A DNA stretch of 21,040 nt from Spirochaetales bacterium (GTDB lineage Bacteria; Spirochaetota; Spirochaetia; Treponematales; UBA12059): assembly GCA_016938515.1 (NCBI GenBank), contig JAFGUM010000054.1:1-21040 (forward strand), read 5' to 3'. Below are positions 1 through 6,176 of the stretch, piece by piece (positions within the stretch are counted from its first letter, which is position 1; every line of letters starts with the position of its first letter). The position numbers and the translations under genes are program-made. The notes under the pieces are model-generated. The model was not told the DNA's origin and made no database searches. It worked only from the letters and a program-made list of their open reading frames with translations.

Positions 1-1
1 C

Positions 2-517
2 AAGGAAATCAAGCTGAAAGATCTGTGGAGGTTGCTGATCAACTCATCTGTTGGATCGGCGACGGTCATGTTCATCATAGCGTTTGCAGGAGTTTTTGCC
101 TGGATTCTTACAACCAGCCACTACGCGACCAACCTGTCCGAGGGGTTGCTTGCGATAAGCACCAATAAAATTGTGATACTCTTGTTGATAAATATAATCT
201 TGTTGATAGCTGGTTGTTTCATGGATGCATCGTCGGCCTACTACGTATTCTTGCCGATCCTGCTACCGGTAATAAAGCAGCTCGGCGTAGACTTGACGGT
301 ATTTGGTGTGTTCATGACGGTAAATCTTGCCATTGGCATGATTACTCCTCCTGTTGGGCTCGATATCTTTGTTGCCAGTAATATTTCCGGAATTTCGTTG
401 AAGGAGATATCAATCAAGGTAATTCCCTTCTTGCTGGCCAGCATTGTTGCCTTGCTCCTTATCACCTATATACCGTGGTTTTCTCTATGGTTGCCAAATC
501 TAATGGGCATAAAATAA
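2..517 (+). CDS. dctM: TRAP transporter large permease (DctM family), C-terminal fragment
   Basis: The reading frame is open from the window edge and ends with TAA at 515-517, so only about the last 171 residues are present; the true start lies upstream. The fragment is very hydrophobic, with about four membrane segments. It carries the family's typical C-terminal features: NLAIGMITPPVGLDIFVAS and a final hydrophobic helix ending in LITYIPWFSLWLPNLM. DctM is the 12-helix membrane subunit that moves the substrate, usually an organic acid, across the inner membrane with sodium, together with a small DctQ subunit and a periplasmic DctP binding protein. The substrate cannot be read from this part. 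The next gene begins about 25 bp downstream, so the two are probably co-transcribed. Base composition is clearly more AT-rich than the ribosomal genes that follow. Family assignment is firm; specificity is unknown. Confidence 0.9.
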   Translation, partial: KEIKLKDLWRLLINSSVGSATVMFIIAFAGVFAWILTTSHYATNLSEGLLAISTNKIVILLLINIILLIAGCFMDASSAYYVFLPILLPVIKQLGVDLTVFGVFMTVNLAIGMITPPVGLDIFVASNISGISLKEISIKVIPFLLASIVALLLITYIPWFSLWLPNLMGIK

Positions 518-542
518 ACTTTGACTTGCAAGAGGAGTAATG

Positions 543-1355
543 ATGCGCTTATCAATACTAGCGGAAAATTCTACGCGATCACCGTACATACGACCTGAAT
601 ACGGTCTCAGTATTCATCTGGCAACGAAGGACGCTTCGATCCTCGTAGATACCGCACAGGGAATAGGATTGTTCGACAACGCGCGAACGTTGGGCGTTGA
701 TCTTGAAAAGCTGGACATGCTGGCTTTGAGTCATGGGCATTTTGATCACGTGAATGGAGTCCCGCAGTTGCTCACGCTCCATGGTCCCCTGCCTATCTGG
801 GCGCATCCGGCTGTCGAAACTAGTCATTCCCGGCTAAAAAACGGCAAGCTTCATTTTATAGGATTCCATTGTAACCGTGATAACGTTGATCTGAGACCAG
901 TGACAGGACACACCGAAATTGCCCCAAAGGTATGGGCGCTGGAGGTACCGGCTGAACGGCGGGATCCGGACCTTTTCAGGAATCCCGCGCACCTTGTCGT
1001 CAATAGCCCTGATGGCATCGTGCAGGATCCATTTGAGGATGACATCTCGTTTATTGTAGAGGGAGAAAAAGGATTAAGCGTTGTTTTGGGCTGTGCACAT
1101 GCCGGTGTCGTCAATATTCTGGAAGAGGCGTCGCGGGTATTCGGGACACGCTCCTTCGCCAGTGTTGTCGGCGGGATGCACCTGGCTGACCAGGAAGAAA
1201 GCTTCGTGCAGCGAGCGGTGGGCGCTTTGGCCGAGCGGTTCAAGGTGGAATCATGGCGGCCGTGCCACTGCACCGGATTCCATGCCGCGTCTGCCCTGGC
1301 AATTCGTGGACAGAATGTAGACTGGGGTTACGCCGGGACAATACTGGATTTGTAG
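543..1355 (+). CDS. Metallo-beta-lactamase-fold metal-dependent hydrolase (COG1237-like)
   Basis: This is a 270-residue soluble protein of the MBL superfamily. The metal-binding motif HGHFDH is at residues 64-69, counted from ATG 543. Further candidate ligand positions are H186 in GCAHAGVVN and H213 in GGMHLAD, and the C-terminal PCHCTG (241-246) is typical of the COG1237 group. Members are often annotated as 7,8-dihydropterin-6-yl-methyl-4-(beta-D-ribofuranosyl)aminobenzene 5'-phosphate synthase-like, but that function is proven for few and should not be assumed here. Two adjacent ATGs exist at 540 and 543. The Shine-Dalgarno GAGGAG (532-537) is only 2 nt from the first and 5 nt from the second, so I prefer 543. 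It follows the TRAP permease closely and may act on the imported compound, which is inference. There is no signal peptide. Confidence 0.88.
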   Translation: MRLSILAENSTRSPYIRPEYGLSIHLATKDASILVDTAQGIGLFDNARTLGVDLEKLDMLALSHGHFDHVNGVPQLLTLHGPLPIWAHPAVETSHSRLKNGKLHFIGFHCNRDNVDLRPVTGHTEIAPKVWALEVPAERRDPDLFRNPAHLVVNSPDGIVQDPFEDDISFIVEGEKGLSVVLGCAHAGVVNILEEASRVFGTRSFASVVGGMHLADQEESFVQRAVGALAERFKVESWRPCHCTGFHAASALAIRGQNVDWGYAGTILDL

Positions 1356-1446
1356 ATGAGTCGCGCTGTTTGCTTCTGTTCCTGACAGTGATCGCCGCTG
1401 TTGTCGCTCTTGCCCGCCCTCGGTGTTTCGCGCTACGCTGGCTGGC

Positions 1447-3045
1447 ATGAGCGACGAATCCGAGGCTACGGGCCGCCTTGTCCGCGAGAGCGGCAAGCTG
1501 TCGATGTTGACGATGGTGTCCAGGATCCTCGGCCTAATCCGCGAGCGAACGCGCGGCGCGCTGATGGGTACTGGCGGTCTGGCCGACGCGTTTACCGTTG
1601 CTTTTAGCGTTCCCAACCTGTTCCGGCGGCTGTTCGCCGAGGGTTCGATGGCGGTGGCCTTCATCCCCACGGTCAAGGCGTACCAGGCAGCGGGCGACGA
1701 TACACAGACCGAAGAGTTCCTGTCGGCCACGTTTACCGCGCTCACTATCGCCGTGATAGCCGTCGTCGCGCTTGGCGTAGCGGCGTCTCCGCTGCTCGTG
1801 CGCCTGTTTGAGTCGGACCCGGTTGAAACGGTAGTGCTGATGCGCCTGATGTTTCCGTTTCTTGCGCTCGTCTCGCTCGCCGCGTTTTTTCAGGGCATAC
1901 TCAACGCATCGGGGTCGTTCGTTCCTTCGGGCTTCGCGCCGATACTGTTCAACCTGAGCTTCATATTCGTGCCTATGGTCGTGGGCCGCTTCATGGCTAA
2001 TCCCGCACGGGCAATGGCTGTTGGCGTTATCGTGGGAGGTACGGCACAGGCGCTGTGCCAGTTACCCGCGGTGGTCAAGATAGGGGCGCGGTTTCGCTTC
2101 GTAAGCCCCGCGCGAGCGTTTTCAAACCCCGGCATGCGCCGTGTTATGGCGCTGATAGCGCCAACTATCCTCGGCATGGCCGCGTACGAGGTTAACGGCC
2201 TCGTGTCCACGTCGCTGGCGACCAGGGCAGGGATAGGAGCTGCGACGGCGTTGACGTTTTCTTTGCGGCTGCAGGAGCTGGTGCTCGGCGTATTTGTGGT
2301 TTCGGTGGGTACGGTGCTGTTGCCCGAGCTGTCCGGGCTCGCGACTACATGCTCCTGGCGTCAGTACCGCGAGCGGCTATCCAGAGCCCTTGAAGCCATA
2401 GCACTGGTAACCATACCCATCGCGGTGCTGTCAGTGTTTGAGCGTACAGACATCGTATCCCTCGTCTATCGTACGCGGGAATTCGGTGAGGCTTCTGTCG
2501 TGCTTACCTCGAGTGCGTTTTTCTTCCATATGATAGGCTTGCCGTTTATCGGGGCCAATCGCATTCTGGCGCCGGCTTTCTATTCGCGGGGCGACACGGT
2601 TACCCCAGCCTGGGCCGGTGTTGCCGCGGTGGCGGTAAACGTTGCTGTGGCCTTTCTGCTGTACCCCACCATGGGAGGCGCTGGGATAGCGCTGGCGCTG
2701 TCTGTGGCAAGTGCGGTCAACATGGCCATCCTGCTCGTAATGCTGGGGAAGGTCGGCATTCCAGGGCTAGGCGCTGCCCTCGCTGCGGTAGCTTTCTACG
2801 TGGTAAAGCTGCTCGGATTTTCGGCGCTGGCGCTGCTGCCGGTTGTCCTTCTCTCTGGCGTTTTCAAAGCCGTTTTCAGCGCGTCCGCGTCAAAGCTGGT
2901 GGCTTACGGCATGCCTTTTGTCCTGTCAGGGACTGTATTTGGAGTCGTTGGTATAGGCTTGCTCGTGCTGACGCGCGATCCGGCGGCGGCTTTCCTCGTG
3001 GATTCGGTGCGGGGTAGAAGCAAAAGGCGTTCCAACTCGGGCTGA
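1447..3045 (+). CDS. murJ: Lipid II flippase MurJ (MviN)
   Basis: This is a polytopic membrane protein of 532 residues from ATG 1447, the usual size for MurJ, with about 14 hydrophobic segments. MurJ flips the peptidoglycan precursor lipid II across the inner membrane. The diagnostic N-terminal half is intact: SRILGLIRERTRG (residues 25-37), ADAFTVAF (46-53), PNLFRRLFAEGS (56-67). Charged residues aligning with the essential central-cavity set of E. coli MurJ are R26, R32, D47, R60/R61 and E65. The frame also allows a GTG start at 1423, eight codons earlier, but MurJ proteins normally begin a short way before the SR-LG-R helix. Neither start has a recognisable Shine-Dalgarno. A poor promoter-like pair (TTGCCC at 1410, TACGCT at 1434) would place transcription start at the ATG itself. 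It is the last protein gene before the tRNA-Thr promoter. Confidence 0.95.
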   Translation: MSDESEATGRLVRESGKLSMLTMVSRILGLIRERTRGALMGTGGLADAFTVAFSVPNLFRRLFAEGSMAVAFIPTVKAYQAAGDDTQTEEFLSATFTALTIAVIAVVALGVAASPLLVRLFESDPVETVVLMRLMFPFLALVSLAAFFQGILNASGSFVPSGFAPILFNLSFIFVPMVVGRFMANPARAMAVGVIVGGTAQALCQLPAVVKIGARFRFVSPARAFSNPGMRRVMALIAPTILGMAAYEVNGLVSTSLATRAGIGAATALTFSLRLQELVLGVFVVSVGTVLLPELSGLATTCSWRQYRERLSRALEAIALVTIPIAVLSVFERTDIVSLVYRTREFGEASVVLTSSAFFFHMIGLPFIGANRILAPAFYSRGDTVTPAWAGVAAVAVNVAVAFLLYPTMGGAGIALALSVASAVNMAILLVMLGKVGIPGLGAALAAVAFYVVKLLGFSALALLPVVLLSGVFKAVFSASASKLVAYGMPFVLSGTVFGVVGIGLLVLTRDPAAAFLVDSVRGRSKRRSNSG

Positions 3046-3061
3046 AATCGGGCGTCTGGTA

Positions 3062-3090
3062 TTGACAAAGGCACCTAGCGCTGGTATTGT
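3062..3090 (+). promoter_or_regulatory. Sigma-70-type promoter for tRNA-Thr
   Basis: A perfect -35 box TTGACA (3062-3067) is followed, after 17 bp, by TATTGT (3085-3090) as -10. Transcription would start near 3097, about 9 nt before the mature tRNA. An imperfect inverted repeat with 9 of 10 arm positions matching (3077-3086 with 3090-3099, 3-nt centre) overlays the -10 box. The same -10 variant appears in the promoter proposed upstream of rpsL. Confidence 0.75.
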
Positions 3091-3105
3091 ACCGGCGCTT
3101 GTAAA

Positions 3106-3178
3106 GCCCTTGTAGCTCAGTTGGCAGAGCACATCCATGGTAAGGATGAGGTCATCGGTTCGATTCCGATCGAGGGCT
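3106..3178 (+). tRNA. tRNA-Thr (anticodon GGT)
   Basis: A full cloverleaf can be drawn by hand. The acceptor stem is 3106-3112 with 3171-3177 (one G-U pair). The D stem is 3115-3118 with 3127-3130, and the anticodon stem is 3132-3136 with 3144-3148. The loop ATGGTAA has T33 and anticodon GGT at 3139-3141. The T stem is 3154-3158 with 3166-3170, with a TTCGATT loop. The discriminator is T3178. The CCA end is not encoded and must be added by nucleotidyltransferase. The anticodon reads ACC and, by wobble, ACU. Confidence 0.96.
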
Positions 3179-3314
3179 CTGTGTTCACTGGGCGTGAACT
3201 AAGCCTGCAAGTCGGTCATCGCTCCGCGCTGTCCGATCGAGGGCTCTCTATCCACCGAGGGTGGATCAAGCCTGCAAGTCGGTCGCCGCTCCGCGTCGTC
3301 CGATCGAGGGCTCT
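3165..3314 (+). repeat. Tandem 67-bp repeat duplicating the tRNA-Thr 3' end (rtT-like)
   Basis: The last 14 nt of tRNA-Thr plus 2 following bases, 16 nt starting TCCGATCGAGGG, occur three times: 3165-3180, 3232-3247 and 3299-3314, exactly 67 bp apart. The two 51-nt spacers share a 3' part (3201-3231 and 3268-3298) identical except for four bases. Their 5' parts differ in sequence, but each forms a hairpin: 3183-3188 with 3194-3199, and 3250-3256 with 3260-3266. The conserved GTCGG in each spacer (3211-3215, 3278-3282) can pair with CCGAT of the next tRNA-end copy. The layout matches the known rtT repeats behind E. coli tyrT in principle, not in sequence. 67 is not a multiple of 3, so this is not a protein repeat. 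Confidence 0.85.
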
Positions 3315-3458
3315 TGGCGCGCAGCTGAGTGGGCGCTTCTGTATGGGTAATTATGTCGGGGACCGGTCGGGTGGATGCCAACGATGCGCCGTGCCGGGGC
3401 TCCTTTTTTTTCGGCGCGCCGTGACACCGCACGCCAATTCTCCGGGAAGGATCGGGCC
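3315..3458 (+). other. Gap between the tRNA-Thr repeats and rpmG
   Basis: I see no gene here. There is a run of eight T at 3404-3411 behind a GC-rich stretch, but no clear stem precedes it, so I do not call a terminator. The upstream transcript may read through into rpmG. The rpmG Shine-Dalgarno (GGGAAGGA, about 3444-3451) lies at the end of the gap. Confidence 0.4.
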
Positions 3459-3632
3459 ATGGCTGGAAAAAAGCAGGTTGTAGAGATCATCGCGCTTCAG
3501 TGCACCGAGTGCAAGCGACGGAACTATACGACGACGAAGAACAGAAAGACGAAGCAGGAAAAGCTGGAACTCATGAAGTACTGCAAGTGGGATCACAAGC
3601 ATACCCTGCATAAGGAAACGAAGGTAAAGTAG
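3459..3632 (+). CDS. rpmG: 50S ribosomal protein L33
   Basis: This is a 57-residue basic protein of the large ribosomal subunit near the E site. The ATG at 3459 follows GGGAAGGA at a normal distance and gives the usual L33 N-terminus; the frame is open further upstream but without family similarity. The sequence shows C15-T-E-C18, then NYTTTKNRK and the conserved ending [11 protein letters not shown]. Zinc-type L33 proteins have two CxxC pairs. Here the second pair reads C42-K-W-D45, so the fourth cysteine is replaced by aspartate, with H46 next to it. The protein may bind zinc through a mixed set of ligands or not at all. The position between tRNA-Thr and tRNA-Trp ahead of secE is a conserved arrangement. 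Confidence 0.95.
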   Translation: MAGKKQVVEIIALQCTECKRRNYTTTKNRKTKQEKLELMKYCKWDHKHTLHKETKVK

Positions 3633-3719
3633 GCTGGTTTTCACTGGTCCTTTGACGGTGAAAATTGACCGGCTGAGCGTTCGTTTGAGCGTCGCGATTT
3701 TGCCTCGTGCAGAATCGCG
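3633..3719 (+). other. Two stem-loops between rpmG and the tRNA-Trp leader hairpin
   Basis: Directly after the rpmG stop, GCTGGT (3633-3638) can pair with ACCGGC (3668-3673, one G-U), and TTTCAC (3639-3644) with GTGAAA (3658-3663), giving one long stem-loop with a bulge. A second perfect 7-bp stem follows, 3693-3699 with 3713-3719, with a 13-nt loop. Neither is followed by a T-run, so they look like processing or stability structures rather than terminators. Confidence 0.5.
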
Positions 3720-3759
3720 TCGTGAACCCGGCAGGTTTTGTAGCCTGCCGGGTTCACGA
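3720..3759 (+). other. Perfect 16-bp hairpin abutting tRNA-Trp
   Basis: Bases 3720-3735 are exactly complementary to 3744-3759, with the 8-nt loop TTTTGTAG. The stem begins one base after the preceding stem-loop ends and stops two bases before the mature tRNA-Trp 5' end. No T-run follows on either strand, so it is not an intrinsic terminator. It may be an RNase III or RNase P-related processing structure of the rpmG-tRNA-secE transcript, which is inference. Confidence 0.8.
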
Positions 3760-3761
3760 TT

Positions 3762-3834
3762 AGGCCAGTAGCTCTAATGGTAGAGCGCCGGTCTCCAAAA
3801 CCGGATGTTGAGGGTTCGAGTCCTTCCTGGCCTG
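3762..3834 (+). tRNA. tRNA-Trp (anticodon CCA)
   Basis: The cloverleaf is complete. The acceptor stem 3762-3768 with 3827-3833 is perfect. The D stem is 3771-3774 with 3783-3786, and the anticodon stem is 3788-3792 with 3800-3804. The loop CTCCAAA has anticodon CCA at 3795-3797. The T stem is 3810-3814 with 3822-3826 (one G-U), with a TTCGAGT loop. The discriminator is G3834, as expected for tryptophan. CCA is not encoded. Location immediately before secE is conserved in many bacteria. Confidence 0.97.
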
Positions 3835-3843
3835 TACAGACTT

Positions 3844-3861
3844 AGCCGGTAAACGGCTTTT
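3844..3861 (+). terminator. Weak terminator-like hairpin after tRNA-Trp
   Basis: A 5-bp stem AGCCG/CGGCT (3844-3848 with 3854-3858) with a GTAAA loop ends in TTTT (3858-3861). It is short, so it would give partial termination at most or simply mark the tRNA 3' trailer. A second GC-rich stem (3871-3876 with 3883-3888) follows without a T-run. Confidence 0.4.
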
Positions 3862-3918
3862 CGTCCGCAACCGCGCTGAATGGCGCGGTGCTCGCGTCCT
3901 GAGCTGTGGCGTGATAGA

Positions 3919-3949
3919 TTGGCTCTGGGTGGCCAGAGTGTTGTATAGA
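3919..3949 (+). promoter_or_regulatory. Possible promoter ahead of secE-nusG
   Basis: TTGGCT (3919-3924) and TATAGA (3944-3949) are 19 bp apart, a weak match. A small inverted repeat (3923-3928 with 3933-3938) lies in the spacer. This is only a candidate; secE may be served by readthrough from upstream. Confidence 0.3.
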
Positions 3950-3996
3950 TGATGTCGATGCCCGCCTGGGCGGTGTCGATTTCGTAAGGAGCCTGC

Positions 3997-4176
3997 ATGA
4001 ACAAGGTAATTCAGTTCTTCAAGGATAGCTACGGCGAACTCAGGAAGGTGATTTGGCCTTCCAAGGACAGCGTCATCGCATCGACGAAGATAGTGCTCGT
4101 CTCCACCATCTTTGTCGCCGTGTTCCTCGGCGTCGTGGATTTCATATTAGTCCGCGGCATCGACCTGTTGTTCTGA
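3997..4176 (+). CDS. secE: Preprotein translocase subunit SecE
   Basis: This is a 59-residue single-span membrane protein of the SecYEG channel, where SecE clamps the two halves of SecY. The cytoplasmic amphipathic part reads FFKDSYGELRKVIWPSKDSV (residues 7-26), which contains the family signature EL-KV-WP. One transmembrane helix follows at about residues 30-53. This short one-helix form is normal outside the enterobacteria. The ATG at 3997 follows AAGGAG (3986-3991) at good spacing. It lies 14 bp before nusG, the standard secE-nusG pair. Confidence 0.97.
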   Translation: MNKVIQFFKDSYGELRKVIWPSKDSVIASTKIVLVSTIFVAVFLGVVDFILVRGIDLLF

Positions 4177-4190
4177 GCCGGTTGTAGCGC

Positions 4191-4748
4191 ATGGCCAAAT
4201 CGTGGTACGTACTGCACGTATACTCAGGTTACGAGGCGAAGATAGAGCGGACCATCCGTATGCTCATCGCGAACAACGACCTTGATGGAACCGTTGTAAG
4301 CGATATAAAGATTCCCAGTGAAGAGGTCGTTGACGTAAAAGACGGCAAACGCCGGACCAGTTCCAGGAAGATGTTGCCCGGGTACATTCTTGTGGAGATG
4401 GATCTGCCGGAAGACAACTGGAAGGCTACCTGCTCCGCCATCAGGAAGATAACGGGCGTTACCGGATTCGTGGGCGCGACTATGCATCACAAGCCGGCTC
4501 CTATTTCTGGCGAGGAAGCCCGTCACATACTGCAGCGGGCTGGGGAGATAAAGGGTGACAGGCCGGCCAAGTCGAGGCAGAATTTCTCGGTTGGGGAGCA
4601 GGTCAAGATAATAGAAGGGCCTTTTGATTCGTTTACCGGAACGATAGAAGAGGTCAACCAGGAAAAAAGCAAGCTGCGCGTAATGGTGGGCATCTTCGGG
4701 CGGGCAACGCCGGTTGAGGTCGACATGCTGCAGGTAGAGAAGGTCTGA
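4191..4748 (+). CDS. nusG: Transcription termination/antitermination factor NusG
   Basis: NusG binds the RNA polymerase clamp, raises processivity and couples polymerase to Rho or the ribosome. The 185-residue protein has the NGN domain at about 1-118, starting KSWYVLHVYSGYEAKIE, with MLPGYILVEMDL (61-72) and TGVTGFVG (88-95). A C-terminal KOW domain spans about 131-185, with VGEQVKIIEGPF (134-145). Length is typical. The Shine-Dalgarno is weak, and translation may depend partly on coupling to secE 14 bp upstream. A long leader separates it from rplK. Confidence 0.98.
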   Translation: MAKSWYVLHVYSGYEAKIERTIRMLIANNDLDGTVVSDIKIPSEEVVDVKDGKRRTSSRKMLPGYILVEMDLPEDNWKATCSAIRKITGVTGFVGATMHHKPAPISGEEARHILQRAGEIKGDRPAKSRQNFSVGEQVKIIEGPFDSFTGTIEEVNQEKSKLRVMVGIFGRATPVEVDMLQVEKV

Positions 4749-5054
4749 TATAGGTAAGCGGCACCCTCCGGGGTGCTTCTCATAGATTCGGGTTTACAGC
4801 AGGATCGCGTGAGTGCACGCGTCGCGCCGGTAGGCGCGTTGTGGGTAGTACGCGCGTCGCGCTCGTCAGGGCTCGGTTCCGGTTTTCCGGAAGTCCGCTC
4901 CGCATGATGGGAGCTCTTCGTACCAACGCCGTTTGTCCGCAGGGCGGGCGGCTACCCGACGGAGAGCGCTAACCCCGGCAACCAATCCCTGTTTGGGATC
5001 GGACCGGGGCCCGGACGTCGTATGGCGCCTCGGGTCACCACGAAAGGAGTCGTT
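4749..5054 (+). promoter_or_regulatory. Structured 5' leader of the rplKAJL cluster
   Basis: There are 306 bp without a gene but with many inverted repeats: 4761-4766 with 4771-4776, 4823-4828 with 4833-4838, and 4877-4882 with 4887-4892 (TTTT loop). The largest is an outer stem CCCCGG/CCGGGG (4973-4978 with 5004-5009). It encloses an internal loop (6 and 4 nt) and an apical stem ATCCC/GGGAT (4985-4989 with 4995-4999). A TCCG...CGGA stem around 4936-4963 precedes it. The architecture suggests an autogenous ribosomal-protein leader, bound by L1 or the L10-L12 complex. I cannot match a known consensus with certainty. No convincing promoter was found. The rplK Shine-Dalgarno AAAGGAG (5043-5049) closes the region. 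Confidence 0.5.
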
Positions 5055-5486
5055 ATGGCCAAGAAAGTGGTCACCGCGATCATCAAGCTACAGTGCCCGG
5101 CGGGCAAGGCGACGCCGGCACCGCCGGTCGGTCCGGCGCTGGGTCCTCACGGCGTAAGCGCGCCGCAGTTCTGTCAGCAGTTCAACGACAGAACCAAGTC
5201 GATGGAACAGGGACTTACCATTCCCTGTGTCATAACGGTCTACAAGGACAAGTCCTTTACGTTCATCACCAAGACGCCACCGGCGGCTGTGTTGATCAAG
5301 AAGGCGATCGGACTCGACAAGGGCTCGCCCATCCCGCACAAGCAGAAGGTGGGGAAAATTCCGCACGCCAAGGTTACCGAGATAGCCAAGCTCAAGCTCA
5401 AGGACCTGTCGGCCAACGACGTTGAAGCGGCCGAGCGCATCATAGCCGGAACAGCGCGCGCCATGGGCGTCGAAGTGGAGTGGTAA
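5055..5486 (+). CDS. rplK: 50S ribosomal protein L11
   Basis: L11 is a 143-residue protein at the GTPase-associated centre, where it binds 23S rRNA and contacts elongation factors. The N-terminal domain opens [20 protein letters not shown], with the proline-rich [15 protein letters not shown] segment. The C-terminal RNA-binding domain ends [16 protein letters not shown]. The [13 protein letters not shown] variant is like spirochaete L11. ATG 5055 is chosen because AAAGGAG lies 5 nt upstream and it gives the universal MAKK start; an in-frame ATG at 5022 lacks both. It overlaps nothing and is followed after 3 bp by rplA. Confidence 0.98.
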   Translation: MAKKVVTAIIKLQCPAGKATPAPPVGPALGPHGVSAPQFCQQFNDRTKSMEQGLTIPCVITVYKDKSFTFITKTPPAAVLIKKAIGLDKGSPIPHKQKVGKIPHAKVTEIAKLKLKDLSANDVEAAERIIAGTARAMGVEVEW

Positions 5487-5489
5487 GCG

Positions 5490-6173
5490 ATGAAGCACGG
5501 TAAGAAATACAGGGAAGCGACCAAAAAAGTCGATGCCGACAAGGTATACGATATTTCTGAAGCCTGCGCTCTTCTCAGGGAGCTCAAGGTAGCAAAGTTT
5601 GACGAGACCGTCGAAGCGCACGTCCGGCTCAACCTCAAGAAGAGCCAGTCCGTCCGAGACACCGTCGTGTTGCCGCACCAGTTCCGCGCCGAGAAGAAGG
5701 TGCTCGTTTTCTGCAAGCCGGAGAAAGAGAAGGAAGCGATGGAATCGGGCGCGACCTACGCGGGTAGCGACGAGCTCATAGACAAGATCAAGGGTGGCTG
5801 GATGGACTTCGACATCGCGGTTGCGACACCCGATATGATGAAGGACGTCGGCAAGCTCGGCATGATTCTCGGTCGCCGGGGCCTGATGCCCAATCCCAAG
5901 ACCGGTACTGTTACGTTCGACGTAAAGGCGGCTATCGGGGAGCTCAAGAAGGGGCGCACCGAGTTCCGCACGGACAAGACGGGTATCATTCATATCGCCG
6001 TTGGAAAGCTTTCAATGGAGCCGGCCAGCATAGCCGAAAACGTGGAAACGCTGATGGGCGAGATCCACCGCAAGCGTCCCGCCGACGCCAAGGGCGAGTT
6101 TATCCAGTCCTTGTATCTGGCCGGAACCATGACGCCCAGCGTCAAGGTCATCACGGCGAAGGTAGAGAGGTAA
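5490..6173 (+). CDS. rplA: 50S ribosomal protein L1
   Basis: L1 is a 227-residue protein forming the mobile L1 stalk that helps release E-site tRNA; in many bacteria it also represses its own L11-L1 mRNA. Length is typical. The L1 signature region near residues 127-143 reads GMILGRRGLMPNPKTGT, with an arginine where proline is more usual (LGPRG). The second half returns to domain I, ending TMTPSVKVITAKVER. The start lies 3 bp after the rplK stop, with GGAGTGGTAAG as ribosome binding site inside the rplK end, so the two are translationally coupled. Confidence 0.98.
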   Translation: MKHGKKYREATKKVDADKVYDISEACALLRELKVAKFDETVEAHVRLNLKKSQSVRDTVVLPHQFRAEKKVLVFCKPEKEKEAMESGATYAGSDELIDKIKGGWMDFDIAVATPDMMKDVGKLGMILGRRGLMPNPKTGTVTFDVKAAIGELKKGRTEFRTDKTGIIHIAVGKLSMEPASIAENVETLMGEIHRKRPADAKGEFIQSLYLAGTMTPSVKVITAKVER

Positions 6174-6176
6174 GAT

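Noticed and set aside
3165..3314. CRISPR-like array
   Set aside because: There are only three short repeats, the spacers share a conserved half, the repeat is the tRNA 3' end and no cas genes are present.
3404..3411. T8 run as a terminator before rpmG
   Set aside because: I could not find a stable stem immediately upstream.
3121..3483. 120-codon open frame over tRNA-Thr, the 67-bp repeats and the rpmG start
   Set aside because: It begins inside the tRNA, the repeat length is not a multiple of three, and it runs out of frame into rpmG.
3720..3759. Intrinsic terminator upstream of tRNA-Trp
   Set aside because: The stem is strong but no T-run follows on either strand, and the T-rich bases are in the loop.
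5022..5054. Upstream in-frame ATG start for rplK
   Set aside because: It lacks a ribosome binding site and adds 11 residues absent from L11 proteins; ATG 5055 has AAAGGAG and the family N-terminus.
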